In this document: in pieces, positions 53,012-62,553 of the stretch
How positions within the stretch are numbered: position 1 is the stretch's first letter
Layout: every line of letters begins with the position of its first letter
Made by a program: the position numbers and the translations under genes
From: Caballeronia mineralivorans PML1(12)
GTDB lineage: Bacteria; Pseudomonadota; Gammaproteobacteria; Burkholderiales; Burkholderiaceae
Direction of reading: 5' to 3'
Assembly: GCF_001028175.1 (NCBI RefSeq)
Contig: NZ_AEJF01000176.1
Span: forward strand, 40,564-104,563
DNA length: 64,000 nt
Notes under the pieces: generated by a model
Database searches by the model: none
What the model saw: only the letters and a program-made list of their open reading frames with translations
What the model was told of the DNA's origin: nothing

Positions 53012-54283
53012 ATGCGCGTCGAACGGGTTCCATTCCGCTTAATCAGTGCCGCGACGGCTGCCGTGATTCTTGCAGCCTGCGGACAAAAACCATCGGCACC
53101 GCCGCCCCAGACGCCCGAAGTCGGGGTCATCACCGTCCAGCCCACCACCGTCCCTGTCGTGAGCGAACTGCCCGGCCGCACGAGCGCGTTTCTCGTCGCC
53201 CAGGTGCGCGCACGGGTCGACGGCATCGTGCTGCGCCGTGAATTCACGGAAGGCGCGGACGTAAAGGCCGGCCAGCGGCTCTACAAGATCGATCCGGCGC
53301 CGTATATCGCCGCACTGAATACCGCCAAGGCCACGCTCGCGAAGGCGCAGGCCAACGTCGTGACGCAGAACGCCTTGGCTGCGCGCTACAAGGTTCTGGT
53401 CGCGGCGAACGCGGTCAGCAAGCAAGACTACGACAACGCGGTGGCGACCCAGGGACAGGCCGTGGCCGACGTCGCGTCGGGTAAAGCTGCCGTCGATACC
53501 GCCCAGATCAACCTCGGTTATACCGACGTCGTGTCGCCTATCACGGGCCGTATCGGCTTGTCGCAGGTCACGCCGGGCGCTTACGTGCAGGCAAGCGCGG
53601 CCACGCTGCTCTCTACCGTGCAGCAACTTGACCCGGTTTATGTCGACCTGACGCAATCGAGCGTGGACGGCCTCAAGCTGCGCCGCGACATTCAGGAAGG
53701 GCGTTTGCAGGCCAGCGGCGTCAACGCGGCCAAGGTCACGCTGATCCTGGAAGACGGCCGCACGTATTCGGAGGAAGGCAAGCTGCAGTTCTCCGACGTG
53801 AGCGTGGACCAGAGCACCGGTTCGGTCACGGTGCGCGCGATTTTCCCGAACAAGGACCGCGTGTTGTTGCCGGGGATGTTCGTGCGCGCCCGTATCGACG
53901 AAGGCGTGAACAACAAGGCCCTGGTGGTGCCGCAAATCGGCGTGACGCATGACCAGAAGGGGCAGCCGACGGCACTCGTGGTCGGCCCGGACGACAAGGT
54001 GGCGTTGCGCCAGTTGGTGACGTCGGGTACGTACGGCGACAAGTGGGTAGTGGAAAGCGGCCTGAACCCGGGCGACCGCGTGATCGTACAGGGCACGGAA
54101 AAGGCGCGGCCAGGTTCGACCGTGAAGCCTGTCGACGCACAGCTTCCGGCCCAGGCCGCTCAACCGGCATCCGGTGCCGCTCCCGCGGCTCCGGGTGCAG
54201 CCCCTGCGGCAGCGGACACTGGCGCGAGCGGCGTGGCGGCTTCCAGTAATCCGGCACCCGCATCCGCGGCGTCAGGCGCGTAA
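53012..54283 (+). CDS. RND efflux periplasmic adaptor lipoprotein
   Basis: The 423-residue membrane-fusion protein has a lipobox VILAACG with Cys23. It shows VRARVDGIVLRREFTEGADVKAGQRLYKIDPAPY (biotinyl-lipoyl region), a coiled-coil hairpin (ALNTAKATLAKAQANVVTQNALAARY), SPITGRIGLSQVTPGAYVQ, and a beta-barrel domain. A 55-residue Ala/Pro/Ser-rich tail follows from about 370. It links the inner-membrane pump to the outer-membrane channel, as BpeA/AmrA/AcrA do. The precise pump name is not certain. Confidence 0.93.
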   Translation: MRVERVPFRLISAATAAVILAACGQKPSAPPPQTPEVGVITVQPTTVPVVSELPGRTSAFLVAQVRARVDGIVLRREFTEGADVKAGQRLYKIDPAPYIAALNTAKATLAKAQANVVTQNALAARYKVLVAANAVSKQDYDNAVATQGQAVADVASGKAAVDTAQINLGYTDVVSPITGRIGLSQVTPGAYVQASAATLLSTVQQLDPVYVDLTQSSVDGLKLRRDIQEGRLQASGVNAAKVTLILEDGRTYSEEGKLQFSDVSVDQSTGSVTVRAIFPNKDRVLLPGMFVRARIDEGVNNKALVVPQIGVTHDQKGQPTALVVGPDDKVALRQLVTSGTYGDKWVVESGLNPGDRVIVQGTEKARPGSTVKPVDAQLPAQAAQPASGAAPAAPGAAPAAADTGASGVAASSNPAPASAASGA

Positions 54284-54311
54284 TCAGGCGCACTAAAAGG
54301 GAGCCTGTTTC

Positions 54312-57300
54312 ATGGCAAAGTTCTTTATCGATCGCCCGATTTTTGCGTGGGTGATCGCCATTATTCTGATGCTGGCGGGGATCGCTTCGATCTTCACCTT
54401 GCCGATCGCGCAGTATCCGACGATCGCGCCGCCGGCCATTCAGATCAGTGCTACGTACCCGGGTGCGTCCGCCAGCACGGTGGAAAACACGGTCACGCAG
54501 GTGATCGAGCAGCAGATGAGCGGCCTCGATCACTTGCTGTACCTGTCTTCCACCAGTGACGACTCCGGCACGGCCACCATTACGCTCACGTTCGCGGCCG
54601 GCACGAATCCGGACATCGCGCAGGTGCAGGTGCAGAACAAGCTGCAACTCGCGACGCCGCTCTTGCCGCAGGCCGTTCAGCAGCTTGGCTCCAAGGTGAC
54701 GAAGTCGAGCAGCAGCTTCTTGATGGTGATGGCGTTCGTCTCCACAGACGGCAGCATGGGCCGTTACGACCTCGCTAACTACGTGGCGTCGAAGGTGGAA
54801 GATCCGGTCAGCCGTATCGACGGGGTGGGTACGGTGACGTTGTTCGGCTCGCAATTCGCCATGCGGATCTGGCTGGATGCATCCAAGCTCAACAACTACG
54901 CCTTGACGCCGGTCGACGTGACGACGGCCATCTCTGCACAGAACGTGCAGGTGGCAGGCGGCGGTCTGGGCGGTACGCCGGCGGTGCCGGGCCAGATGCT
55001 GCAGGCAACCATTACGGAAGCCACGCTGCTGCAAACGCCTGAGCAGTTCGGCAACATCCTGCTGAAGGTGAATCAGGATGGCTCGCAAGTGCGGCTGAAG
55101 GACGTGTCGCGCATCGAGCTGGGCGGTGAGAACTACAACTTCGACACGAAGTACAACGGTCAGCCGACCGCCGGCTTCGGTATCCAGCTCGCTACGGGCG
55201 CCAACGCGCTGAACACCGCGAAGGCCGTCCGCGCGAAGATCGACGACCTGTCGAAGTATTTCCCGCCGGGCCTGGTCGTGAAGTATCCGTACGACACCAC
55301 GCCGTTCGTGAAGCTGTCCATTGAGGAAGTGGTCAAGACGCTGATCGAAGGGATCGTGCTGGTGTTCCTGGTGATGTACCTGTTCCTGCAGAACCTGCGG
55401 GCCACGCTGATCCCGACCATCGCCGTGCCGGTCGTGCTGTTGGGCACCTTCGCGGTCATGGGGCTGGTGGGCTTCTCCATCAACACGCTCTCCATGTTCG
55501 GGCTGGTGCTCGCCATCGGCTTGCTGGTGGACGATGCGATCGTGGTGGTGGAAAACGTCGAGCGGGTGATGGCCGAGGAGGGCTTGTCTCCAAGGGACGC
55601 CACTCGCAAGGCGATGGAACAGATTACCGGTGCGCTGGTTGGCGTGGCGCTCGTGCTGTCGGCCGTGTTCGTGCCGGTGGCGTTCTCGGGCGGTTCGGTG
55701 GGCGCGATCTACCGGCAGTTTTCGCTGACCATTGTCGCGGCCATGATCTTGTCCGTGCTGACCGCGTTGATTTTGACGCCGGCATTGTGCGCGACCATCC
55801 TGAAGCCGATCGACAAGGATCATCACGTCGAGAAGAAGGGTTTCTTCGGCTGGTTCAACCGCAATTTCGCAAGAAGCCAGGACAAGTATCACAGCGGCGT
55901 GCAGCACGTTATCCGGCGTTCGGGCCGCTGGCTGATCATCTATCTGGTGGTGATCGTCGCGGTGGGTTTCCTGTTCGTCCGCCTGCCGAAGTCGTTCTTG
56001 CCTGACGAAGACCAGGGCACGATGTTCGTGCTCGTCCAGGCGCCGGCGGGTTCGACGCAGGAGCGCACGGCCAAGGTTCTTGCCGATGTTTCCAACTGGC
56101 TCCTGACGGACCAGAAAGACATCGTCGACGCCGTATTTACCGTGAACGGCTTCAGCTTCGCGGGCCGCGGCCAGAACTCGGGCCTCGTGTTCGTGCGGAT
56201 GAAGGATTACGCGCTACGGCAGCGGGCGGACCAGAAGGTGGGCGCGCTGGTCGGACGGATGTTCGGGCACTTCGCCGGCTATAAGGACGCGATGATTTTC
56301 CCGGTCAATCCGCCGTCGATTCCGGAACTGGGTACGGCTTCAGGCTTCGACTTCGAGTTGCAGGATCGCTCGGGTGTCGGTCACGCGAAGCTGATGGAAG
56401 CGCGAAACATGCTGCTCGGCATGGCGTCCAAGGACCCGACGCTCGCGCAGGTTCGTCCCAACGGCCTGAACGATACGCCGCAGTTCAAGGTGAACGTGGA
56501 TCGGGAAAAGGCGAATGCGCTGGGTCTGTCGCCTGCGACCATCGACAACGTGTTCTCGATCGCGTGGGCTTCGTCGTACGTGAACAACTTCCTGGACGTC
56601 GATAACCGGATCAAGAAGGTCTACGTACAGGGCGACGCGCAGTTCCGCATGAGCCCGGAGGACCTGAACAAGTGGTACGTGCGCAACAACGCCGGCACGA
56701 TGGTTCCGTTCGGTGCATTCGGTACGGGCGAATGGATCTACGGTTCGCCGAAGCTGGAGCGCTACAACGGTATTTCCGCGGTGGAAATCCAGGGTGCGGC
56801 TGCTCCGGGTAAATCGACGGGTCAGGCCATGGCCGCCATCGAGGCGATCGCGGCGAAGTTGCCGGCCGGTATTGGTTATGAGTGGACGGGCTTGTCGCTG
56901 CAGGAACGCCAGTCGGGTTCGCAGGCGCCGATTCTGTACGGCATCTCGATTCTCGTCGTGTTCTTGTGTCTCGCGGCGTTGTACGAAAGCTGGTCGATTC
57001 CGTTCTCGGTGATCATGGTCGTGCCGCTCGGTATTCTGGGCGCGCTGCTTGCGGCTACCTTGCGCGGGCTGGAAAACGACGTGTTCTTCCAGGTCGGCTT
57101 GCTGACCACGGTGGGCTTGTCGGCGAAGAACGCCATTCTGATCGTGGAGTTCGCGCGTGATCTGCGAAATCAGGGCAGGACTACGGTGGAAGCGGCAATG
57201 GAAGCGGCGCGCTTGCGGTTGCGCCCGATTCTGATGACGTCGATGGCGTTTATTCTCGGCGTGCTGCCGCTCGCTATCAGTAACGGCGCGGGTTCGTCGA

Positions 57301-57491
57301 GCCAGCACGCTATTGGTACGGGCGTGATCGGCGGGATGTTGACGGCGACCTTCCTGGCCATTTTCATGATCCCGATGTTCTTCGTGGTGATCAGCAAAAT
57401 CAGCCATGACAAGGGTACGCCGCAACACGACCACGGCGATAGCAACGGCGGCAATGGCGGCACGCCTGCTCCGGCCAAGGAAGGACATTGA
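54312..57491 (+). CDS. RND multidrug efflux transporter (AcrB/MexB/BpeB-like)
   Basis: The 1059-residue HAE1-type inner-membrane transporter opens MAKFFIDRPIFAWVIAIILMLAGIASI. It carries the TM4 proton-relay aspartates in LAIGLLVDDAIVVVENVERVM, large porter domains, and twelve helices. It exchanges protons for drugs from periplasm and membrane. The start is 28 bases after the adaptor stop. Length and sequence are MexB-like, and drug specificity needs testing. The C-terminus (HDHGDSNGGNGGTPAP) is a short polar extension. Confidence 0.95.
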   Translation: MAKFFIDRPIFAWVIAIILMLAGIASIFTLPIAQYPTIAPPAIQISATYPGASASTVENTVTQVIEQQMSGLDHLLYLSSTSDDSGTATITLTFAAGTNPDIAQVQVQNKLQLATPLLPQAVQQLGSKVTKSSSSFLMVMAFVSTDGSMGRYDLANYVASKVEDPVSRIDGVGTVTLFGSQFAMRIWLDASKLNNYALTPVDVTTAISAQNVQVAGGGLGGTPAVPGQMLQATITEATLLQTPEQFGNILLKVNQDGSQVRLKDVSRIELGGENYNFDTKYNGQPTAGFGIQLATGANALNTAKAVRAKIDDLSKYFPPGLVVKYPYDTTPFVKLSIEEVVKTLIEGIVLVFLVMYLFLQNLRATLIPTIAVPVVLLGTFAVMGLVGFSINTLSMFGLVLAIGLLVDDAIVVVENVERVMAEEGLSPRDATRKAMEQITGALVGVALVLSAVFVPVAFSGGSVGAIYRQFSLTIVAAMILSVLTALILTPALCATILKPIDKDHHVEKKGFFGWFNRNFARSQDKYHSGVQHVIRRSGRWLIIYLVVIVAVGFLFVRLPKSFLPDEDQGTMFVLVQAPAGSTQERTAKVLADVSNWLLTDQKDIVDAVFTVNGFSFAGRGQNSGLVFVRMKDYALRQRADQKVGALVGRMFGHFAGYKDAMIFPVNPPSIPELGTASGFDFELQDRSGVGHAKLMEARNMLLGMASKDPTLAQVRPNGLNDTPQFKVNVDREKANALGLSPATIDNVFSIAWASSYVNNFLDVDNRIKKVYVQGDAQFRMSPEDLNKWYVRNNAGTMVPFGAFGTGEWIYGSPKLERYNGISAVEIQGAAAPGKSTGQAMAAIEAIAAKLPAGIGYEWTGLSLQERQSGSQAPILYGISILVVFLCLAALYESWSIPFSVIMVVPLGILGALLAATLRGLENDVFFQVGLLTTVGLSAKNAILIVEFARDLRNQGRTTVEAAMEAARLRLRPILMTSMAFILGVLPLAISNGAGSSSQHAIGTGVIGGMLTATFLAIFMIPMFFVVISKISHDKGTPQHDHGDSNGGNGGTPAPAKEGH

Positions 57492-57492
57492 G

Positions 57493-59133
57493 ATGCTAAA
57501 ACACTCCTTGATAACGGCAGCGGTCGCGCTTTTCGCGGCTGGCTGCACGATGGCGCCAAAGTACGAGCGCCCGGCGGCGCCTGTCGACCAGACGTTTCCG
57601 ACGGGTGGCGTCTATGACACGCAACCGGATGTAGCGTCGTCGGCTTCGCAGAGCCGTGGAGCGCAGGCGAAACCGGCGGTGGATATCGGTTGGCGCGATT
57701 TCTTCGCCGATGCACGGTTGCAGCAGATCGTCGCGATCGCGCTGAAAAACAACCGTGATTTGCGTGTATCCATGCTCAATGTGGCATCTGCGCGCGCGCA
57801 GTATCAGATCGCGCGTGCCCAGTTGATGCCCACGCTCGACGCAGTCGGGTCGCAGAGCAAGTCGCGCACGCCGAAGGATCTGTCGTCGAATGGGCTGACT
57901 ATCTCGAATCAGTATTCGGTCGGGGTGAATGCGTCCTGGGAAATCGACTTCTTCGGGCGACTCCAGAGCTTGAAGGATCAGGCGCTCGAGCAGTATTTCG
58001 CGCTGGCGGAAACGCGCAAGGCGGCGGAAATTTCGCTCGTGTCGCAAGTTGCCGACCAGTATCTGACGATGCTCTCGGACGACGACCTGCTCACCGTCAC
58101 GCGTAATACGCTGAAGACGGCGGAGGAGTCGTATCGGATCACGACGGTGCAATTCGATAACGGCGTGGGTACTGAACTCGCCGTGCGTCAGTCGGAGGGC
58201 GTTGTGGAAACGGCCGCCGCCAACCTGCAGTCGCAATTGCGTCTGCGGGCGCAGGCCGAGAATGCGCTGGTACTGTTGATCGGCGAGCCGTTGCCGGCAG
58301 ATTTGCCGCCGGGCTCGCCGCTCGACAGCCAGAACCTGCTCGCCGATATCCCCGCCGGGCTGCCTTCGGACCTGCTCACGCGGCGTCCGGATATTGCGTC
58401 GGCGGAGCATACGCTGCTGGCGGCGAATGCGAATATCGGCGCGGCGCGCGCGGCGTTTTTCCCGAAGGTTTCGCTGACAGGCAGCTTTGGCACCTTGTCG
58501 CCGTCGCTTGGCGGATTGTTCAAGCCGGGGTCGGCGGCGTGGTCGTTCGCGCCGCAGATCTCGATTCCGATTTTCGAAGGCGGGACGAATCTTGCCAACC
58601 TGGATGTCGCGCAGATCCAGAAGCGCATCGACATCGCGAACTACGAGAAGGCGATCCAGACCGCGTTCCGCGAAGTGGCCGATGGCCTGGCCGCGCGTGG
58701 GACTTACGACGAGCAGATCAAGGCGCTCGAGGCGTATGTGAGGTCGCAGGCGCGCGGGCTGGAGCTCTCGGATATGCGGTATCGCAATGGCGTGGACAAC
58801 TATCTGAGCGTGCTGACGGCCCAGACCAATCTGTACACCGCGCAGCAGTTGCTGATCACGGCACGGCTGAACCGGGCGACGAATCTCGTGGATCTGTATC
58901 GCGAGTTGGGTGGTGGCTGGATCGAGCATGCTGGCGATCAGCCGCGTCCGTCTGATCAGATGCCGAATTACCGCGATATCGGGACACCGACGGCGGCTAC
59001 TGCGCCTGCGGCTTCGGGTTCATCGGTTAGCTCGGCCTCGACGGGTCCCGCGAAGCTGGTGCCCGTGCAGCATCTGATTCCGGCCAAGCCTCAGGTTGAT
59101 GCCGACGGAAAAGCAGTGGGATCGGCGGGGTAG
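57493..59133 (+). CDS. Outer-membrane efflux lipoprotein (OprM/TolC-type channel)
   Basis: The 546-residue NodT-family outer-membrane factor has a lipobox ALFAAGCTMAP with Cys18 and two OEP repeats (VDIGWRDFFADARLQQIVAIALKNNRDLRVSML early; FPKVSLTGSFGTLSPSLGGLF late). It ends with a disordered Ala/Ser-rich tail (about 500-545). It begins one base after the RND stop codon and is the last gene of the operon before a strong terminator. Confidence 0.93.
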   Translation: MLKHSLITAAVALFAAGCTMAPKYERPAAPVDQTFPTGGVYDTQPDVASSASQSRGAQAKPAVDIGWRDFFADARLQQIVAIALKNNRDLRVSMLNVASARAQYQIARAQLMPTLDAVGSQSKSRTPKDLSSNGLTISNQYSVGVNASWEIDFFGRLQSLKDQALEQYFALAETRKAAEISLVSQVADQYLTMLSDDDLLTVTRNTLKTAEESYRITTVQFDNGVGTELAVRQSEGVVETAAANLQSQLRLRAQAENALVLLIGEPLPADLPPGSPLDSQNLLADIPAGLPSDLLTRRPDIASAEHTLLAANANIGAARAAFFPKVSLTGSFGTLSPSLGGLFKPGSAAWSFAPQISIPIFEGGTNLANLDVAQIQKRIDIANYEKAIQTAFREVADGLAARGTYDEQIKALEAYVRSQARGLELSDMRYRNGVDNYLSVLTAQTNLYTAQQLLITARLNRATNLVDLYRELGGGWIEHAGDQPRPSDQMPNYRDIGTPTAATAPAASGSSVSSASTGPAKLVPVQHLIPAKPQVDADGKAVGSAG

Positions 59134-59155
59134 GGTTTGGGTGATTCTGGTGTTG

Positions 59156-59191
59156 AAAAACCGCAGCCTTTTGGGGCTGCGGTTTTTTTTT
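59156..59191 (+). terminator. Rho-independent terminator after the efflux operon
   Basis: AAAAACCGCAGCC pairs with GGCTGCGGTTTTTTTT around loop TTTTGG, a clear terminator 22 bases after the stop codon. Confidence 0.92.
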
Positions 59192-59248
59192 AGTCTCTCA
59201 GGTCTGCACTAACAGCGATTCGAGCAAGGAATTTTATGGACGATTTCC

Positions 59249-60622
59249 TCAGTGCTCAACCTTCGCCGTTCCATCAAAATCCCTTCCTGCATGATGGATC
59301 GCGCAAGTCGCCTCGCGTTCTTTCTTTACCCCGTTGAACACGATATTCAGTAGCACCGCCGACACCGACGCCAGCAAGATCCCGCTATGCAGAATCGGTT
59401 CGAGCGCGTGCGGTAACTGTGAGAAGAACTTCGGCGCGACGACCGGCACAAGTCCCAGGCCAATACTCACCGCGACGATAAACAGGTTGTGGTGGTTCTT
59501 CACGAAGTCGACCTTCGACAACACCTTGATCCCGTTCGCCGCGACCATGCCGAACATCACAATGCCCGCACCGCCAAGCACGAACGGCGGCACCGACGCC
59601 ACCACCTGCGCCATCTTCGGAAACAGTCCCAGTGTGACAAGAATCACGCCGCCGGTTGCACAGACAAACCGGCTCTTCACGCCCGTGACGCCGATCAACC
59701 CGACGTTCTGCGAAAACGAAGTATGCGGAAACGAGTTGAAGATTCCGCCAATCAGCGTCCCCAATCCATCCACTCTCAGCCCGCGCACCAGTGCATCTTG
59801 ATCGACGGGACGCTCGACCATGTCGCCGACGGCGAGGAACATGCCCGTCGATTCAATGAACGTGACGAACATGACGATGACCATCGTCGCGATGGAAAGC
59901 GGGTCGAAGTGCGGCAAGCCGAAATGAAACGGCAGCACGATGCCGACCCACGGCGCGTTCGTCACGCCGTCGAGATCGACGCGACCAAGTGACGCAGCAA
60001 TCCCGAAGCCCGCCACGATTCCCAGCAGCACCGATATATTCGCGACAAAGCCGCGTGCGAACTTGTTGATCATCAGAATCAGCATGAGCACGACGAGCGC
60101 CAGCAGCAGATACACCGGGTTGCCGTACTCAGGATTGCCGACACCGCCGGCTGCCCAGTTAATGCCGACGCCCATCAGCGACAGCCCGATCACCGCGATC
60201 ACCGTGCCCACCACCACGGGCGGAAAGAAGCGCAGCAATTTGCCGATCATCGGCGCGAGGAAAATCCCTACCACACCCGCCGCGATCGTCGCGCCGAATA
60301 CATCGAGAATGCCGAGCCCCGGATTCGTACCAATGGCGACCATCGGCCCAACGGCGGCGAACGTGCAGCCCATGATCACGGGTAAGCGGATGCCGAAGAT
60401 CCACAAGCCTAGCGTCTGGATAAGCGTCGCGACGCCGCACGAAAACAGGTCGGCGCTGATGAGGAACGCGATCTGGTCCTTCGGCAGCTTGAGCGCCGCG
60501 CCGAGGATCAACGGGACCGCGACGGCTCCCGCGTACATCACGAGTACATGCTGGATGCCTAGTGTCAGCAACTGGGCGGCGGGTAAGCGTTCGTCGCACG
60601 GATGAACCGGGTTCGATGCCAT
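59249..60622 (-). CDS. NCS2-family nucleobase (xanthine/uracil) permease
   Basis: The 457-residue membrane transporter has QHVLVMYAGAVAVPLILGAAL, GCTFAAVGPMVAIGT, FVTFIESTGMFLAVGDM (the conserved Glu and Thr of the NCS2 substrate site), and NSFPHTSFSQNVGLIGVTGVKSRFV (the QNxGxxxxTG motif). It imports xanthine, uric acid or related bases with protons. The TGVKSRFV motif is shared with xanthine/urate members, so UacT/XanP-like specificity is plausible. A tandem repeat lies upstream. Confidence 0.9.
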   Translation of the reverse strand: MASNPVHPCDERLPAAQLLTLGIQHVLVMYAGAVAVPLILGAALKLPKDQIAFLISADLFSCGVATLIQTLGLWIFGIRLPVIMGCTFAAVGPMVAIGTNPGLGILDVFGATIAAGVVGIFLAPMIGKLLRFFPPVVVGTVIAVIGLSLMGVGINWAAGGVGNPEYGNPVYLLLALVVLMLILMINKFARGFVANISVLLGIVAGFGIAASLGRVDLDGVTNAPWVGIVLPFHFGLPHFDPLSIATMVIVMFVTFIESTGMFLAVGDMVERPVDQDALVRGLRVDGLGTLIGGIFNSFPHTSFSQNVGLIGVTGVKSRFVCATGGVILVTLGLFPKMAQVVASVPPFVLGGAGIVMFGMVAANGIKVLSKVDFVKNHHNLFIVAVSIGLGLVPVVAPKFFSQLPHALEPILHSGILLASVSAVLLNIVFNGVKKEREATCAIHHAGRDFDGTAKVEH

Positions 60623-60640
60623 GTCGTCTCTGTCTCCTTT

Positions 60641-60742
60641 GTCGACCGGAGTTGGCGCTTCAGCGCCTTACTCCGGTCCCATGCAAGTTGTTTGCGGTCG
60701 ACCGGAGTTAGCGCTTACTCCTGTCCCATGCAAGTTGTTTGC
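60641..60742. repeat. Tandem repeat upstream of the nucleobase permease
   Basis: Two copies of one unit lie at 60641-60696 and 60697-60742. Both contain GTCGACCGGAGTT, GCGCTT, TTACTCC and GTCCCATGCAAGTTGTTTGC. The second copy lacks CAGCGCC and has two single-base changes. The first copy is itself an inverted repeat (GACCGGAGT... ACTCCGGTC). The remaining 310 bases of the gap hold nothing I can assign. Confidence 0.75.
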
Positions 60743-61055
60743 TGTTTGATCCGAGCGTGTCGAATTAGCGATTCAAGGTAAGCGGCGTAAAAAGCGAGAA
60801 CAAGTCGACGTTGGCGTATGGCCCCCTTAGCCGCGCTGATATGGTGCGAGTGCCTTAATATCGCGTCTGGTGCCGTGAAGCCGCGGCTGGCGGGCGAAGG
60901 ACGATTTACGTCGCGCGGGCCGGGCTCTTCGAATGCCAGGCGTGGTTATGATGGTTATCCGTCGCTCCGCATAGTCTGTTTTTCCTGCGCGCGACGAGAG
61001 CAGCGGGTAAACCCGTCGCAACCGTTTTTTGCGCTCACTTTTTCTACGAATCTCC

Positions 61056-62477
61056 ATGCGTTTTCTCGGCATCGATCTGGGCACTGCGTCGCTGAAACTG
61101 GCTATCGTCGATGAAGACGGTCACGAGCGTGCATTCGCGAGCGCTGCATATGCGGTCACGACGCCGCATCCCGGCTGGGCCGAAACACCCGTTGACGCAT
61201 GGTGGAACGCGTTGCGAGACGCGGCCGCACGCTTGCCCGCGAACGAGTGCGAAGCAGTCGGCGCGATCGGTTTTTCAGGGCAGATGCATGGCGTGGTGAT
61301 CGCCGACGAGAACAACCGGGCGTTGCGTCCCGCGATGCTATGGCCGGACACGCGCGCGCTCGATCTGCTCGACGCCTGGGGCTCGCCGCAACCGAATCCC
61401 GTCGCGCCCGGCATGGCCGGTCCGTTGTTGCGCTGGCTCGCAGTGAACGAGCCAGCGGTGATGAGCAAGACTCGCTGGGCCTTGCAACCGAAAGACTGGC
61501 TGCGCACGGCATTAGGCGGCGAAGTCTGCACCGATCCGTCGGACGCCTGCGCCACCGCGCTCGCCGCGCCGTCCGGCGTGTGGGACGACGCGTTGATCGC
61601 CGAAATCGGGCTGCGACGCGAGTGGTTCGCGCCGCTCGCGCCATCGTATGCAGCGGCCGGCACGTTAAACGCCGATGCCGCGAAATTGCTCGGCCTGCGC
61701 GCGGGCATCGTGCTGGCTGTCGGTGCGGGCGACACCGCTTGTGCCGCGCTCGGCAGCGGTCTCTGCAGCGATGGTGACGCGTTGCTGACCACCGGCAGCG
61801 GCGGTCAGATCGTGGTGATGTCGACGGACGTGCCTGAGTCTGTCATCGGGCTGCACGCGTATCGCGCGGCGACTGACCAGTGGTATCGGATGGCTGCCAT
61901 GCAGAACGTGGGCGTGGCGCTTGAAGCAGTGCGCGGCTGGCTCGGCTACGACAACTGGCCGAGCGCTTATGAAGACGCGTTCAGCGCGGCGCCGTCCGCG
62001 CGCGTGACGTTCTTACCGTACTTGAGCGGTGAGCGTTCGCCGTGGATGAACCCATCGGCTAGGGGCGGCTGGCTCGGCCTTGGTCTCGGCGATACCCGCG
62101 GCACGATGATGCGCGCAGCCTTCGAAGGCGTGGCGTTCGCGCTGCGTGCCGGGCTCGACGCGATTCGCGGGAATGCGGGACCATCGGCCGCGGTACGAAC
62201 CCTGCGGCTCGCTGGCGGCGGCTCCATCGATCCGCGCTGGCGCGAGCTCTTGGCCGATGCGCTCAACGCCGACTTGCAAGCGGTCGACTGTCCGAATGCA
62301 GCAACGCGCGGCGCTGCGATACTCGGCGGTATTGCTGTTGGCCATTGGCACGCTGTGGATCTGGCGGCGCTCGCGCCATCGGCGACGCTGGTGGCATCGC
62401 CGAATGCCAATGCGGATCTGGCGGTCCGCCATGCGCGTTTCATCGATTTATACCAGCGTAACGCGAGCTGGTTTTGA
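61056..62477 (+). CDS. xylB: Xylulokinase
   Basis: The 473-residue FGGY-family kinase phosphorylates D-xylulose at C5. It opens MRFLGIDLGTASLKLAIVDEDG, has GFSGQMHGVVIADENN, MLWPDTRALD, the second ATPase block TTGSGGQIVVMSTDVP, LPYLSGERSPWMNPSARGGWLGL, and LRLAGGGSIDPRWRELLADAL. ATG 61056 is the only good start. It precedes an AGE-family gene by about 75 bases, suggesting joint use in pentose or sugar-alcohol breakdown. Confidence 0.92.
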   Translation: MRFLGIDLGTASLKLAIVDEDGHERAFASAAYAVTTPHPGWAETPVDAWWNALRDAAARLPANECEAVGAIGFSGQMHGVVIADENNRALRPAMLWPDTRALDLLDAWGSPQPNPVAPGMAGPLLRWLAVNEPAVMSKTRWALQPKDWLRTALGGEVCTDPSDACATALAAPSGVWDDALIAEIGLRREWFAPLAPSYAAAGTLNADAAKLLGLRAGIVLAVGAGDTACAALGSGLCSDGDALLTTGSGGQIVVMSTDVPESVIGLHAYRAATDQWYRMAAMQNVGVALEAVRGWLGYDNWPSAYEDAFSAAPSARVTFLPYLSGERSPWMNPSARGGWLGLGLGDTRGTMMRAAFEGVAFALRAGLDAIRGNAGPSAAVRTLRLAGGGSIDPRWRELLADALNADLQAVDCPNAATRGAAILGGIAVGHWHAVDLAALAPSATLVASPNANADLAVRHARFIDLYQRNASWF

Positions 62478-62553
62478 TACACATTGCCGACGTCCGCTTA
62501 AACTAACGCCGCACACGAATCGCTGAAGAAGCGCGAAGAACCTCATACGAAAT

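Noticed and set aside
53826..55907. 693-codon minus-strand frame across the efflux adaptor and pump genes
   Set aside because: It lies opposite clear RND coding DNA, is Arg/His/Gln-rich and has no domain or ribosome site.
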